This document shows positions 42,680 through 53,427 of a stretch of DNA of 64,000 bases, in pieces. The position numbers and the translations under genes were made by a program. Source of the stretch: CFX5 sp023384495 (GTDB taxonomy: Bacteria; Chloroflexota; Anaerolineae; Caldilineales; Caldilineaceae); contig JASNZV010000026.1 in the NCBI GenBank assembly GCA_048499455.1, positions 21,653-85,652 on the forward strand, read 5' to 3'. Within the stretch, counting starts at the first letter, position 1, and the number at the start of each line of letters is the position of its first letter. Under the pieces are notes generated by a model that saw nothing but the letters and a program-made list of their open reading frames with translations, searched no databases and was not told the origin of the DNA.

Positions 42680-43669
42680 TCAGACACCGGCTTCCATTCT
42701 GATTTGAGTAGAGACCTGTTTGTGAAAGAAGAGGAGCGCCGGCTGGGGGGCAAACCCCAGGGCCAGATTGAGCTGGTACATGGGGTTATGTTCTTCGTTG
42801 TCGGCAAGAATGGATGTATATCCATTGCGGTGCGCATAGTCAATCGCAAGCAATTTGAGCGCGGTGGCCAGCCCGCGGCGGCGGTGGCTGCGCACGATCC
42901 CCGTGAAGACCGTGTCCAGTTGTTGCGGGTTTTGCGCATTGCGGTTTGTGGCCGTCATCCCCACACAGGCCCCGCCGTCCACCGCCACAAACCAGGCGTC
43001 GGGCAAAAAGTCGGGGTTTTCAAAGACCTCAGCGGCGTAGTGTTCAAACGAGCTTTGGGTGGGCGTATCGGGCAGCGGCTCGTCGAGCGTGCACTCCCAG
43101 TCGAGTTCGTAGATCTTGCGCCGCCAGCCGGCATCCATGATCGCCAACTGCGCCAGCGAATAGAGCTGGACGCCGCCCGCTTCGACTTTGGGGATCACCC
43201 CCGCGAACGGCGCAAAGTCAAAGCGGGGCACATCGAGCCGGCTCATGGGTGAGCGCATCACCTGCACAAAGGCGCGCTGCGCCAGAAAACGCACCGACTG
43301 CGGCTGGTCTTCGCGCGTGCGGCAGGCCAACATCGTCAGCGCCGGGCTTCGCCTGGCCAATTCGCACAACATATGGTCATAGAGGGCCGCGCCTAGGCCA
43401 TGACGCCGCCATGCCGGCATCACCGCCAGATCGACGGCGTACTTGCCCGGGCGGTACGAGTCGGCAGGCTCGCCCACATCACAGGCGGCAACCAGCGCGC
43501 CGTCCAGTTCGATGACAAACCGTTGGAAGAAGTAGCCGTCGCGGTGATGACGGTCTAGGTGTTGCAGGGCGGGGACGGAGGAATCGCGGTCTGGCCAGAC
43601 GGCAGCCAGCAGGCGTGAAAGCGCGGCATAGTCGGCAAGGCTGTAGGCAAACGGTCGGGGTGCGACCAT
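42680..43669 (-). CDS. Tandem GNAT-domain N-acetyltransferase
   Basis: 329 residues from ATG 43669, with CGGAG upstream. Two GNAT domains are seen: VDLAVMPAWRRHGLGAALYDHML in the first half and FTGIVRSHRRRGLATALKLLAIDYA in the second, each with the acetyl-CoA loop (R/Q-x-x-G-x-G/A). The end NEEHNPMYQLNLALGFAPQPALLFFHK is typical of antibiotic- or amine-acetylating double-GNAT proteins such as mycothiol synthase-like folds, but the substrate is unknown. It is followed on its strand by hairpins and then the diguanylate cyclase. Confidence 0.85.
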   Translation of the reverse strand: MVAPRPFAYSLADYAALSRLLAAVWPDRDSSVPALQHLDRHHRDGYFFQRFVIELDGALVAACDVGEPADSYRPGKYAVDLAVMPAWRRHGLGAALYDHMLCELARRSPALTMLACRTREDQPQSVRFLAQRAFVQVMRSPMSRLDVPRFDFAPFAGVIPKVEAGGVQLYSLAQLAIMDAGWRRKIYELDWECTLDEPLPDTPTQSSFEHYAAEVFENPDFLPDAWFVAVDGGACVGMTATNRNAQNPQQLDTVFTGIVRSHRRRGLATALKLLAIDYAHRNGYTSILADNEEHNPMYQLNLALGFAPQPALLFFHKQVSTQIRMEAGV

Positions 43670-43894
43670 AAAGGCTCCGTGGTGGGCAGAACAGGCCACC
43701 TTCGTTGTGGCGCCGTTGCGCGTGTGATGTTCGTCATAGGCGTACTCATACTACAACCGATTGAACAATGCAAACACGCCCGGCAGCCAATCGAGGTTTC
43801 CGCCGAATTGGCTCGGCAAGAGCGGCGCCGTTGCGGGACAGATGGGTCGGAGGCGTGAGATTGGCCAAATCAATACTGCACGCCCACGGTCAAT

Positions 43895-43924
43895 TTGACA
43901 CTGTTGCGGGCGTTGGGGTATAAG
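43895..43924 (+). promoter_or_regulatory. Strong sigma70-type promoter for the RHS gene
   Basis: TTGACA (43895-43900), an 18-nt spacer and TATAAG (43919-43924), 70 nt before the ATG at 43994. I see nothing else in the 324-base gap 43670-43993. Confidence 0.6.
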
Positions 43925-43993
43925 CATTCACAGCGCCGCAGCAAGCCGCTGTCGCCACCCAAACCCAACCTCAACCCAATACGGAGCGCAACT

Positions 43994-45819
43994 ATGTTTG
44001 CCCCCCCCCACTTCTTTGGCAAGAATATTTGTGTTTCAGTTCTGCGCGTCGTCCTTGTCCTTTCCCTGTTGCTACAATCGACAATCCTGTCCCTGCCGGT
44101 GAGCGCGTACGCACCCACAGAAGAGCAACTCCCCGCCAGACAGGCGGATAGTGAAGAGCCACCGGTCGACGAATGGCCCGCGGATGAGGATTGGCCGCCG
44201 CTTGACGACGCCCCACCCGCGCCTGACCCTGGGCTTCCCCCGTAACGGTTGACGATGGCGCGCTGCCCAGCGAAGGCCCCGCCATCATCACGCCCACGTT
44301 GCCTTACTATCTTGACCTACGGCTGGACCGGTTTGTGGTTGCGCCGGATGAGACGGCTTTGTTGACGGTGACGGTCTATGGCCTGCCCAGCAGCGAGTTG
44401 GTTGGGTCTCAGTTCATGCTGCAATTACCCCATGGGCTGATGACCTCCGCCGGTGAGCAAGGAGAGGTCAGGCGTCCGTTGCCGCCGGTTGCGCCTGATG
44501 CGCCGGCTGAACCGTGGCAGGAAATCATCACGCTCCACAGCAATCTGGCCGGGTACCTGGTGAATGGGACGACGCCCAGCGCCGGCTATAATGGGGTGAG
44601 CTACGACCACGCCGGGCGCATCACCCAGATGCGCTTTCCGCAGGGGGGCAACCTGTGGCGCACCTATCGCTATGCGCCCTTCAACCAGCAAAACAGCGAT
44701 GGCGGGATGCTCGACGCCATCTATCTGGGGACGACTACGAGCCTGCCGCCCACTACACCGGCGACCACCGACTACAGCCGGTTGCGGCTTGAGTATGACT
44801 ACGACAGCTTTGCCAACGTGAAGACGCTGCGCGAGGGGCACAACGGCGCGGCGCCAGGAACGTTCAGTTTTAGCTACGACGCCCACAACCGGCTGACCAA
44901 CGCTTTCAATTACGCCTATGCCTACGACACAGCGGGTCGCATCACCAGCTACGAAGGTTCTGCGCTGGGGTATGACAGCGTCAAGAAGCACGCCGTGAAC
45001 ACGGTGGGGGGGACGGATCGCTACGACTACGACGCCAATGGCAACGTCACCGTGCGCCACAAGGGGTTGAGCACGCAGCAGACGCTCACCTGGAGCCACG
45101 AGAATCGCCTGGCCAGCCTCACGGCCACCGGCCTCAGCGAGAGCTATCTCTACGATGATGCCGGTATCCGGGTGAAGAAGGTGAGCGGCAGCACCACCAC
45201 CTACTACCCCTTCCCCCACTACGAGGTGAGTGGCTCGACCATCACCAAGTACTACTTCTTCGCCGGCCAGCGCGTGGCGATGAAGGTGAACGGGACGCTC
45301 TATTACCTGCACGGGGACCACCTGAGCAGCACGGCCTACGCCAGCACGAGCAGTGGCAGCCAGCAGAGTGGCCAGGCCTACTACGCCTATGGGCGGACGC
45401 GCTTCGTCACCGGTGCGCCGCCCAGCGACCACAAGTTCACAGGGCAGAAGCTGGACGCCAGCACGGGTCTCTACTACTACAACGCCCGCTACTATGACCC
45501 GGTGATTGGCACGTTCATCTCGCCGGATACGCTCGTGCCCGACCCGACGAGCGTGTGGGATTACAACCGCTTCGCCTATGCGAGGCTGAATCCGCTCAAG
45601 TATAATGACCCCACGGGGCACTGTGCGACCCTTGAGAATGGCGCGCCGGATCTGGCGAACGATGGCGGGTGTTGGGACGCTGCGAACGAATACCTTGCCA
45701 CTTTTGGCATCGGTGGGTATGCAAGTGAAGAACAGTGGCGCCAATATTTCGTCTCGAACGCAAGCATCACCGAAGAGACGCTGAGGGCCAGCTTGTATGC
45801 ACACTGGGGTCCGCCCTAA
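43994..45819 (+). pseudogene. RHS-repeat protein gene, frameshifted and internally shortened
   Basis: From ATG 43994 (GGAG upstream) the frame encodes a signal peptide (VLRVVLVLSLLLQSTILSLPVSAYA) and an acidic Pro-rich stretch, then stops after PDPGLPP. One added C in the run 44237-44241 would join it to the next frame, which reads through VTVDDGALPSEGP to the RHS region: YDHAGRITQMRFP, YDANGNVTVRHKG, YYLHGDHLSSTAYAS and the core motif GLYYYNARYYDPVIGTFISPD. The C-terminal 90 residues (CATLENGAPD ... LYAHWGPP) are the variable tip, with no recognised toxin motif. The usual large middle region is missing, suggesting a deletion. No immunity gene follows on this strand. Confidence 0.8.
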
Positions 45820-45842
45820 ACTGTCAACGGATTCTGGGAGTG

Positions 45843-45922
45843 GATTGAACGGATACCAACGAGCGCACCCGCTCTGCTTGGTTCGAACGGTGAACGGATT
45901 TGGCGCCTTCATCCGTTCAATC
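45843..45922. repeat. 12-bp inverted repeat (GATTGAACGGAT)
   Basis: GATTGAACGGAT (45843-45854) and ATCCGTTCAATC (45911-45922) flank 56 bp just after the RHS gene. GTGAACGGATT adds a third related word inside. Confidence 0.5.
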
Positions 45923-45967
45923 TGTTCCAAAAATCCGCTGACAGCTTGTCACTACCACCCACTGCGT

Positions 45968-46030
45968 AAGATGAGTTACTACAACGCCCGCTACTATGAC
46001 CCCGTGATCGGAACGTTTATCTCGCCGGCT
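45968..46030 (+). pseudogene. RHS core fragment
   Basis: A scrap encoding SYYNARYYDPVIGTFISP, the RHS core motif, nearly identical in DNA to 45470-45522 of the upstream gene. It is cut off at about 46030, inside the 3' end of the antisense nucleotidyltransferase gene. It looks like the remnant of another RHS tip or of a recombination event. Confidence 0.7.
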
Positions 46031-46811
46031 GCGCCCGTCGCTTCCAGCGTGTAGCTGATGAAGGCCAACGTTTCGTCCCGCGCATCCAACGTCATCCCAT
46101 GCCCCCAGGCCAGCGCCCGCTCGATCAAGGGCCGCCACGCCGGCGCAGCCGCAGCTGCCCATTGCGCCGCCACATGCTTCCCCGCCACCGCGCCCTGCGC
46201 CACCGTATAGAGCGACCGGCACATGGTGAGCACGGCATAGGCCTGGTATTCGTCGCTGGCGAGCCGGAATGGCTCGACCAGTTGGGGCGCCCACCACGCA
46301 GCCAGGATGCCGCGCGCCGCCGCCCGCAACGCATGGGGCGTCACCGGGTCGATGAGCGCTTGCGGCGGCGGCCCGCTGAGCACAATGCCCCATTCACGGA
46401 TCACGTGGCGCTGGATCACCCAATCGCTGCCGTGGCCGTCCACCGCAAAGACGCCGTCCACCCGCAGCGCCGGGTGGTGCGACTGGGCCGGGTCATAGCG
46501 GCGCAACGCCGCAACCGGGATGTATGAACCCTCCAGCCGGTCGGCCCAGGGCAGGCCGCTGCCGGTGATCCGCCGGTGCATGGCGGCCAGCGCACCCTGT
46601 TGCGCCGGCCCCAGTTCCCCCCCAGTGGCCGCAACAAAGTCGATGTCGCTGCGCTGCGGGTTGAAGTCGCCCAGGGCCAGCGAACCGTGTAGATAGAGGC
46701 CGGTCAGCGCCGCACCCAACGTCGCGTGCAGGTCGTCGCGCAGCCGGCGCAAGACGGCGTTGACGGCGGGGTAGGGGGTGGGCGCTAGCCCAGGGTCGTG
46801 TAGATCGCCCA

Positions 46812-46815
<4 letters not shown>
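45994..46815 (-). CDS. AadA-like nucleotidyltransferase (aminoglycoside adenylyltransferase family)
   Basis: 273 residues. GLYLHGSLALGDFNPQRSDIDFVAA is the GSxxxG ... DxD nucleotidyltransferase motif, and the C-terminal part (YQAYAVLTMCRSLYTVAQGAVAGKHVAAQWA) matches the helical DUF4111 domain found in AadA/ANT(3'')-type enzymes. It would transfer AMP to an aminoglycoside or similar hydroxyl, but the substrate is not certain. The ATG overlaps the stop of the ABC-F gene (ATGA), so they are coupled. The last residues (AGEINVPITGS) come from antisense reading of the RHS fragment, so the original C-terminus has been replaced. Confidence 0.85.
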
Positions 46816-48482
<1,667 letters not shown>

Positions 48483-48506
48483 AAAGCGCCTCTCCTGGTT
48501 TTGCCA

Positions 48507-48541
48507 ATAAAAACAGCCACAGCTGGGGAACCGTGGCTGTG
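48507..48541 (-). terminator. Terminator-like hairpin, proximal, in the ABC-F leader
   Basis: On the minus strand ACAGCCACGG and AGCTGTGGCTGT fold together, followed by TTTTTATTGGC. It ends about 25 nt before the ABC-F start codon, directly upstream of the ribosome site. Confidence 0.65.
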
Positions 48542-48580
48542 GCGTCGACGCAGGCGGAAAAATCAGGCGAGGCGGCGCCA

Positions 48581-48621
48581 ATCAAAAAGCAGCCACGGAA
48601 CCGAGTACGTCCGTGGCTGCT
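48581..48621 (-). terminator. Terminator-like hairpin, distal, in the ABC-F leader
   Basis: On the minus strand GCAGCCACGGA pairs perfectly with TCCGTGGCTGC around CGTACTCGGT and is followed by TTTTTGATTGGCGCC. The tail matches the hairpins of the RIO kinase leader. Confidence 0.7.
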
Positions 48622-48711
48622 GGTGATCATCGTTGGATGATGTTGCGCGCCGGATAATCTGTTGTGGTGTGGTTGCGCCGGGTTGGGCTATTGCAAGCGA
48701 CAGAACACAGA

Positions 48712-48780
48712 CTACCCCTGAATCGGGCGGCGTACTCGCCGTTGTGATCGATCAACGATCCACATCGTCTTGTCTGTCAT
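48712..48780 (-). CDS. Possible 22-residue leader peptide of the ABC-F operon
   Basis: ATG 48780 to TAG 48712 encodes MTDKTMWIVDRSQRRVRRPI plus QG. It lies 40 nt after the predicted transcription start and 90 nt before the distal hairpin, the place of a leader peptide. The ribosome site is weak, so this is tentative. Confidence 0.3.
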   Translation of the reverse strand: MTDKTMWIVDRSQRRVRRPIQG

Positions 48781-48828
48781 GCCCGTTCTTGCGCCTCAAC
48801 CAATCAAAAAATCATCCGAACTGAGCAT

Positions 48829-48857
48829 AATCTACATCAAACCCATCAATCCGTCAA
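48829..48857 (-). promoter_or_regulatory. Promoter of the ABC-F/AadA-like operon
   Basis: On the minus strand TTGACG (48852-48857), a 17-nt spacer and TAGATT (48829-48834). Transcription would start near 48822, giving a leader of about 340 nt that contains the possible leader peptide and both hairpins. The gap 48483-48885 is accounted for by this leader. Confidence 0.5.
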
Positions 48858-48885
48858 ATCGAAATGGCGCCCGTGAACATGGGAG

Positions 48886-49833
48886 CTATGGCTGGGCTGC
48901 TGGCTCTGGCGCACTGCTTGGGGCAGCGCCGTTGCCGCCCATGTTGCGCGTGTGTTGCAACATGGGCTGGATCAGGCTGGTCAACTCCAGCGGCAGGATG
49001 AACTTGGTCGCCTCGCCCTGCCCCAGATTCTTGAGCGCATCCAGGTATTGCAGGCTCATGGTGTTGCTCTGCACGCTCTGCGCCGTCTCGTTGATGCGGG
49101 CCAGCCCCAATGCATAGCCCTCGGCGCGCAAGAAGGTAGCCTGGCGGTCGCCCTCGGCCTCGAGGATCGCTGCCTCGCGCTGCCCCTGCGCCTGCAAGAT
49201 GCGCGCCTGCTTCTCGCCTTCGGCCACCTTGATCTCGGCCTCGCGGCGGCCTTCGGCGTCGGTAACCGTGGCGCGGCGGTGACGTTCGGCCGACATCTGC
49301 CGGCTCATGGCGTCCTGAATCTCGCGTGGGGGGATGATCTCACGGATCTCCACCGCGGTCACCTTGATGCCCCAGCGGTTGGTCACATCGTCCAGCTTGC
49401 CTTGCAGCAGATCATTGAGTTGGTCGCGGCGGGCAAGGACATCGTCCAGGCTCATATCGCCGACGAGCGCACGCAGAGTGGTCATGGCAATGCCGCGCGA
49501 TGCGCCCGTGTAATCGGCCACTTCCAAGACCGAGCGGAGCGCATCAACCACTTTCAAGTAGACCAAAAAGTCAATTGATAGCGGCGCATTGTCTTTGGTG
49601 ATGCAGGTCTGTGGCTCCACATCGAAGAAGACTTCGCGCAGGTCGACGCGTATGCCCCGATCCACAAAGGGGATGAGCAGAATCAGCCCCGGCCCGCGCG
49701 CGCCCAGCGCGCGCCCCAGGCGAAAGACCACCATGCGCTGGTATTCCGGCACGATGCGGACGGCAAGCGCCACTAGGATGATGAGCAGCGCCAATACGGC
49801 AAGAAAGGTAATCAGATTCCCCAGATTCTCCAT
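48886..49833 (-). CDS. Slipin/stomatin-like SPFH (Band 7) protein
   Basis: 315 residues. One N-terminal membrane hairpin (LITFLAVLALLIILVALAVRIV) precedes the SPFH domain (EYQRMVVFRLGRALGARGPGLILLIPFVDRGIRVDLREVFFDVEPQ, then DNAPLSIDFLVYLKV). A long helical stretch rich in Ala/Glu/Arg (SAERHRRATVTDAEGRREAEIKVAEGEKQARILQAQGQREAAILEAEGDR) forms the coiled coil that drives ring assembly. The protein scaffolds membrane microdomains. It lies 60 bases downstream of the NfeD protease gene, the classic stomatin-STOPP pairing, in which the protease cleaves the slipin C-terminus in archaea. Confidence 0.93.
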   Translation of the reverse strand: MENLGNLITFLAVLALLIILVALAVRIVPEYQRMVVFRLGRALGARGPGLILLIPFVDRGIRVDLREVFFDVEPQTCITKDNAPLSIDFLVYLKVVDALRSVLEVADYTGASRGIAMTTLRALVGDMSLDDVLARRDQLNDLLQGKLDDVTNRWGIKVTAVEIREIIPPREIQDAMSRQMSAERHRRATVTDAEGRREAEIKVAEGEKQARILQAQGQREAAILEAEGDRQATFLRAEGYALGLARINETAQSVQSNTMSLQYLDALKNLGQGEATKFILPLELTSLIQPMLQHTRNMGGNGAAPSSAPEPAAQP

Positions 49834-49892
49834 CGCTCTCTCCTTGTTTTTGCTGTCATTATTGGATGCCGGCCATGGGCGCCGGTCAATGA

Positions 49893-51383
49893 TTACGTAG
49901 CCAAACTCGATGCAGGTGGATCATTCACGTTGGGTTGGGCTTCGCCGCCGGTTGTTGCCTCCTCCGGCTTGGCCTCGCCGGCAGGCGTGACAGGGCTTGG
50001 TGGAGCCGCCCCCGCTGTTTGCGCAGCCGCTTCAGCGACAGGTTCGACCAGTAGCGTCAGGCCATCCATGCCCACAATGCGCACCGGCTGCTGGGCGGCG
50101 ATGGTCTGCCCCGAACGCACCTCGGCGTTCCACAGTTGGCTCTCGAAGCGAACGCGGCCACGCGGCGCCAGCTCCTGGTAGGTGATGGCTGGCTTGCCTA
50201 GATATTGCTCAACGCCCGTGAGCAAGGGCGTCTTGCGCGTGCGGGCAAGCTGGGTAATGACCAACAGGACAAAGCCGCCAAAGAGCGCGGTGGAGCCGCC
50301 CAGCAGCCACGGGCTAACATGAATGTCGGGCAGCGTGGGCGAGACCGTGCGTAATGGCCTGAACAAAAGCAAACCGCCCAACAGAAAGGCGATCGTGGCG
50401 CCAGTGCCCAACACGCCTGTGCCATCGGTATTCAATTCGGCCACCAACAGCCCAATCGCCAGCACAATAAAGGCCACGCCGGCCCAGTTGGTGGGCAGGT
50501 TGCCCAGGGCAAAAAAAGCAAAAATGAGCGAAATCACGCCGGTGACGCCGGGGATAAAGGCGCCCGGGTTGTACATCTCAGCAATCAGGCCAATTGTCCC
50601 GATGCTGAGCAGGATAAAGGCGATGTCCGGGGTGCTAATGACATGCAACAGCCGCTCGGCAAAGGTCATGGGCGACTCGTAGCGGGGCGCATTGACCACA
50701 TCGAGCGTCACTTGCCCCGTGGCCGTGGTCACAGTCTGGCCATGCGCCTGTTCGACCAGATGGTCAATATCGCGGGCGATGAAGTCGATGACGTTGAGCT
50801 CCAGCGCCTCTTCGCCGGTAATCGAGACGCTCTCGCGCACCGCCCGCTCGATCCACTCAGCGTTGCGCCCGCGCAGGGTGGCCAGCGAACGGATGGTGGC
50901 GGCAGCATCATGGACCACCTTGTCCACCATCACCGAGTCCATTTCGTCGCCGCCGAGGCCCACCGGGTGGGCGGCGCCGGTGTTGGTGCTGGGCGCCATG
51001 ACTGCCAGGTTGCTCGAAACCAGGATGAAGAGGCCGGCGGAAGCAGCCCGCGCGCCGGGCGGCGTCACATAGACGGCCACCGGCACAGACGACCCCAGGA
51101 TCGCCTGGGTGATCTCGCGCGTCGAGGAATCGAGCCCGCCCGGCGTGTCGATCTTGATCACCACCAGGCGAGCGTCCTGCGCCGCGGCGTCTTCCAGCGC
51201 GCGCTGGATGTACATGGCGACGGGCGGGTTGATGACGCCGCGCACATGCAGGATATGCACGGCGTCCTGGCCGGATGTCGCCTGCGCAAACAGACCAACC
51301 GGCGCACTGAGCAACAACCCCAGGTGCCAGACCAATAAGAATAGAAGTCTGCGGGTTGCGGGTTTTTGTCTGGCCGAGAACAT
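49893..51383 (-). CDS. nfeD: NfeD-family membrane serine protease (STOPP)
   Basis: 496 residues. A signal peptide (RRLLFLLVWHLGLLLSAPVGLFAQA) leads into a ClpP-like domain: VVIKIDTPGGLDSSTREI, VYVTPPGARAASAGLFILV with the catalytic Ser in ASAGL, and DKVVHDAAATIRSLA with the catalytic Lys. Four or five membrane helices follow (residues about 265-390), then the OB-fold NfeD domain (YLGKPAITYQELAPRGRVRFESQLWNAEV) and an acidic Pro-rich tail. It is probably transcribed with the slipin gene. The tail after the OB fold is longer than usual. Confidence 0.93.
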   Translation of the reverse strand: MFSARQKPATRRLLFLLVWHLGLLLSAPVGLFAQATSGQDAVHILHVRGVINPPVAMYIQRALEDAAAQDARLVVIKIDTPGGLDSSTREITQAILGSSVPVAVYVTPPGARAASAGLFILVSSNLAVMAPSTNTGAAHPVGLGGDEMDSVMVDKVVHDAAATIRSLATLRGRNAEWIERAVRESVSITGEEALELNVIDFIARDIDHLVEQAHGQTVTTATGQVTLDVVNAPRYESPMTFAERLLHVISTPDIAFILLSIGTIGLIAEMYNPGAFIPGVTGVISLIFAFFALGNLPTNWAGVAFIVLAIGLLVAELNTDGTGVLGTGATIAFLLGGLLLFRPLRTVSPTLPDIHVSPWLLGGSTALFGGFVLLVITQLARTRKTPLLTGVEQYLGKPAITYQELAPRGRVRFESQLWNAEVRSGQTIAAQQPVRIVGMDGLTLLVEPVAEAAAQTAGAAPPSPVTPAGEAKPEEATTGGEAQPNVNDPPASSLAT

Positions 51384-51507
51384 GGCGTTCTACCTTTTTG
51401 GGGAAATCTTACTTCACATAAGCGCGTATGTAGACACAGTATGCCACAAGCGGTAATGCCGTACAGGAATGCAGGTTCCCAGGCGCAGTCTAATGTAAAA
51501 ACAGGGC

Positions 51508-51635
51508 AAAACAGCGCAACACCGAGAGCACAGAGACTGCACAGAGAACAAGGGGAAAAACTTCAATGTGCTCTGGGGGCGCCCTCTGGGCCCCTCGATG
51601 TTCTCGGTGTTCCCGCTGTACGCCGCCATTTTCAT
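51508..51635. repeat. Dispersed inverted repeat, family P2, copy 2 (opposite orientation)
   Basis: The reverse complement begins ATGAAAATGGCGGCGTACAG and ends GTTGCGCTGTTTTG, as in the copy at 21573-21763, but the middle is shorter. It abuts the stop codon of the PhyH gene. Confidence 0.75.
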
Positions 51636-52402
51636 TACGCCGCCTCAAGCGCCTCGCGCACGCCCGGCCACTCGCGCCAGATGTCGGTAAAGGCGGCGTA
51701 TTCGTTTTCGAGGCATTCCTTGTGTTGCAGCCGGGCGATCACCGCCAACCGCACGTTGGGCGACGCATTGGGGCACGCATCGTGAAAGATCTGATGGTGC
51801 GCCAGGATCAGATCGCCGGCGCGCGCGTTGAGCATGACCGGGCCTTCGGGCAGCTCGACGCGCGGCATCCCCTGCGCCAACACTTCGTGCCCTTCGCGCT
51901 GGAAGTAATCGGCAAAAAAGCGGTGCGACTTGGGCCAGACGGTGAAGTTGCCGCTGTAGGGGCCAGTAACGTCGGCCAGATAGATGACGGCGAAGGCGGT
52001 AAAGCCGCGGCGATAGACCCCCTTGGCCATGCCGTTGGAGCCGTTGCCGATGCCGTCGAGGTGACCGCGAATGGGGGGCGGGTCTTGCCCGGGCGGCAGC
52101 GGGAAGCGAGGGTACGGTTTGGCGCGCTTGAGCGGCAGCACGTTGCCCTTGCCCATGAGCGATTCGGCCAGCGTCATGACGGGTGAGCGGTTGAAGAGGT
52201 CGAGAATCACCGGCGCCTCTAGCAGTTCGGCGCAGAAAAAGGCCGAGCGGCTGTTTTCGGGGTCTTCACCCCCCAGCCCCACATAGCCGATGGAATGGTT
52301 GACCGCCTGCCGCGCGGCGTCCACCAGCACTTGCGGCACAACGCCGGGGATGTGCAGATAGCCTTCCTCGGCAAACTGACGTTTTTGCGTGGGTGTGAGC
52401 AT
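51635..52402 (-). CDS. Phytanoyl-CoA dioxygenase (PhyH)-family protein
   Basis: 255 residues from ATG 52402, with CAGGAGG upstream. The Fe(II) ligands appear as HLD in IRGHLDGIGNG and the distal His in HHQIFHDACPN; NVRLAVIARL supplies the Arg that binds 2-oxoglutarate. FAEEGYLHIPGVV is the common N-terminal block. Members hydroxylate or halogenate small molecules or lipids using 2-oxoglutarate; substrate unknown. The gene is alone; a repeat touches its stop codon. Confidence 0.87.
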   Translation of the reverse strand: MLTPTQKRQFAEEGYLHIPGVVPQVLVDAARQAVNHSIGYVGLGGEDPENSRSAFFCAELLEAPVILDLFNRSPVMTLAESLMGKGNVLPLKRAKPYPRFPLPPGQDPPPIRGHLDGIGNGSNGMAKGVYRRGFTAFAVIYLADVTGPYSGNFTVWPKSHRFFADYFQREGHEVLAQGMPRVELPEGPVMLNARAGDLILAHHQIFHDACPNASPNVRLAVIARLQHKECLENEYAAFTDIWREWPGVREALEAA

Positions 52403-52525
52403 TGAGTATCCTCCTGTTGCGTGGTGTATGGGGAGTCGAGTCACTTTGGAAGATAGCACGGATGGGCGATTCTGGCAAGTGACTGTCTTTGACCCCTGGG
52501 TCATTATCCCCAACCTGACCGTAAC

Positions 52526-52554
52526 TTCGCCCCACAAGGACGCTGTGGTATAAT
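52526..52554 (+). promoter_or_regulatory. Promoter of the CHAT gene, extended -10
   Basis: TATAAT (52549-52554) preceded by TGG (extended -10), with a weak -35 TTCGCC (52526-52531) after a 17-nt spacer. The gene starts about 40 nt downstream. Confidence 0.55.
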
Positions 52555-52598
52555 CACGGGCTTGGCGAAGCATCCAGGTGGGACATGGGCCAACGGCA

Positions 52599-53369
52599 AT
52601 GACTTCTGATTGTGAACCGTCCGCAAACGATCTACAAGCACCGCGCACAGCGCGGGCCGGGTCGCGCAATGTGACGGCGGGCGGCAACATCCGCGGCGGG
52701 ATCATCGTCACCGGTGATGGCAACACGATTTCGCTGCCCGCCGCGCCGGCTGAGCAGCCGGCCCCCGCCGCACCGTTGACGCTGCTCTTTCTCGCCGCCA
52801 GCCCGGGCGACACCGACCCGCTGCGGCTGGACGAGGAGGCGCGCGCGGTGGACGCCGCCATCCGCCAGGCCCCATTCCGCGACCGCTTCGACCTGCGTTC
52901 GCACTGGGCAGTGCGCGTGGACGATCTGCAGGAGTTGCTGCTGCGCTACCGGCCGGCAATTGTCCATTTCAGCGGGCACGGCAGCTCCGCCGGCGCGATC
53001 ATGCTCACCGACGCCCAGCGCGGCTATGCCCCGGTTGCAGCCCCGGCGCTGGCCGCGCTCTTTGGCGCCTTGCAGGCCGATGTGCGGCTGGTTGTGCTCA
53101 ACGCCTGCTATTCGGCGCAACAGGCCGCCGCAATCGCCGAGCATGTGGATTGCGTGGTCGGCATGCCGGATGCAATGACCGACGGCGCGGCGCGCCGTTT
53201 TGCCGCTGCGTTCTATCGAGCGTTGGCCTATGGGCAGCGCGTGGCCGCCGCCTTTGAGCTTGGCCTGGCCGAGCTGGCGTTGCAGGGCGAGCCTGAGTCG
53301 CATCGCCCGCAGCTTTATGGCAAAGCCGACCCGGCCCTTGTGCGGTTCGTCGCCGCGCCGGACTGCTAG
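52599..53369 (+). CDS. CHAT (caspase-like) protein with N-terminal GDGN motif
   Basis: 256 residues from ATG 52599; GTG 52578 is an alternative. The N-terminal part has NVTAGGNIRGGIIVTGDGNTI, a Gly-rich strand motif often seen at the start of bacterial conflict-system proteins. From about residue 60 a CHAT domain follows: LTLLFLAASPGDTDPLRLDEEARAVDAAI, then IVHFSGHGSSAGAIML with the catalytic His and LVVLNACYSAQQAAAIAEHVDCVVGM with the catalytic Cys. A caspase-type protease active after acidic residues or Arg is expected. There is no sensor domain or obvious target gene next to it. Confidence 0.85.
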   Translation: MTSDCEPSANDLQAPRTARAGSRNVTAGGNIRGGIIVTGDGNTISLPAAPAEQPAPAAPLTLLFLAASPGDTDPLRLDEEARAVDAAIRQAPFRDRFDLRSHWAVRVDDLQELLLRYRPAIVHFSGHGSSAGAIMLTDAQRGYAPVAAPALAALFGALQADVRLVVLNACYSAQQAAAIAEHVDCVVGMPDAMTDGAARRFAAAFYRALAYGQRVAAAFELGLAELALQGEPESHRPQLYGKADPALVRFVAAPDC

Positions 53370-53427
53370 GCTACACCCCAATGTGAAGCCCAATGGGGTA
53401 TCTGTTTGTTGGAAGGTAAGGAGTCAG

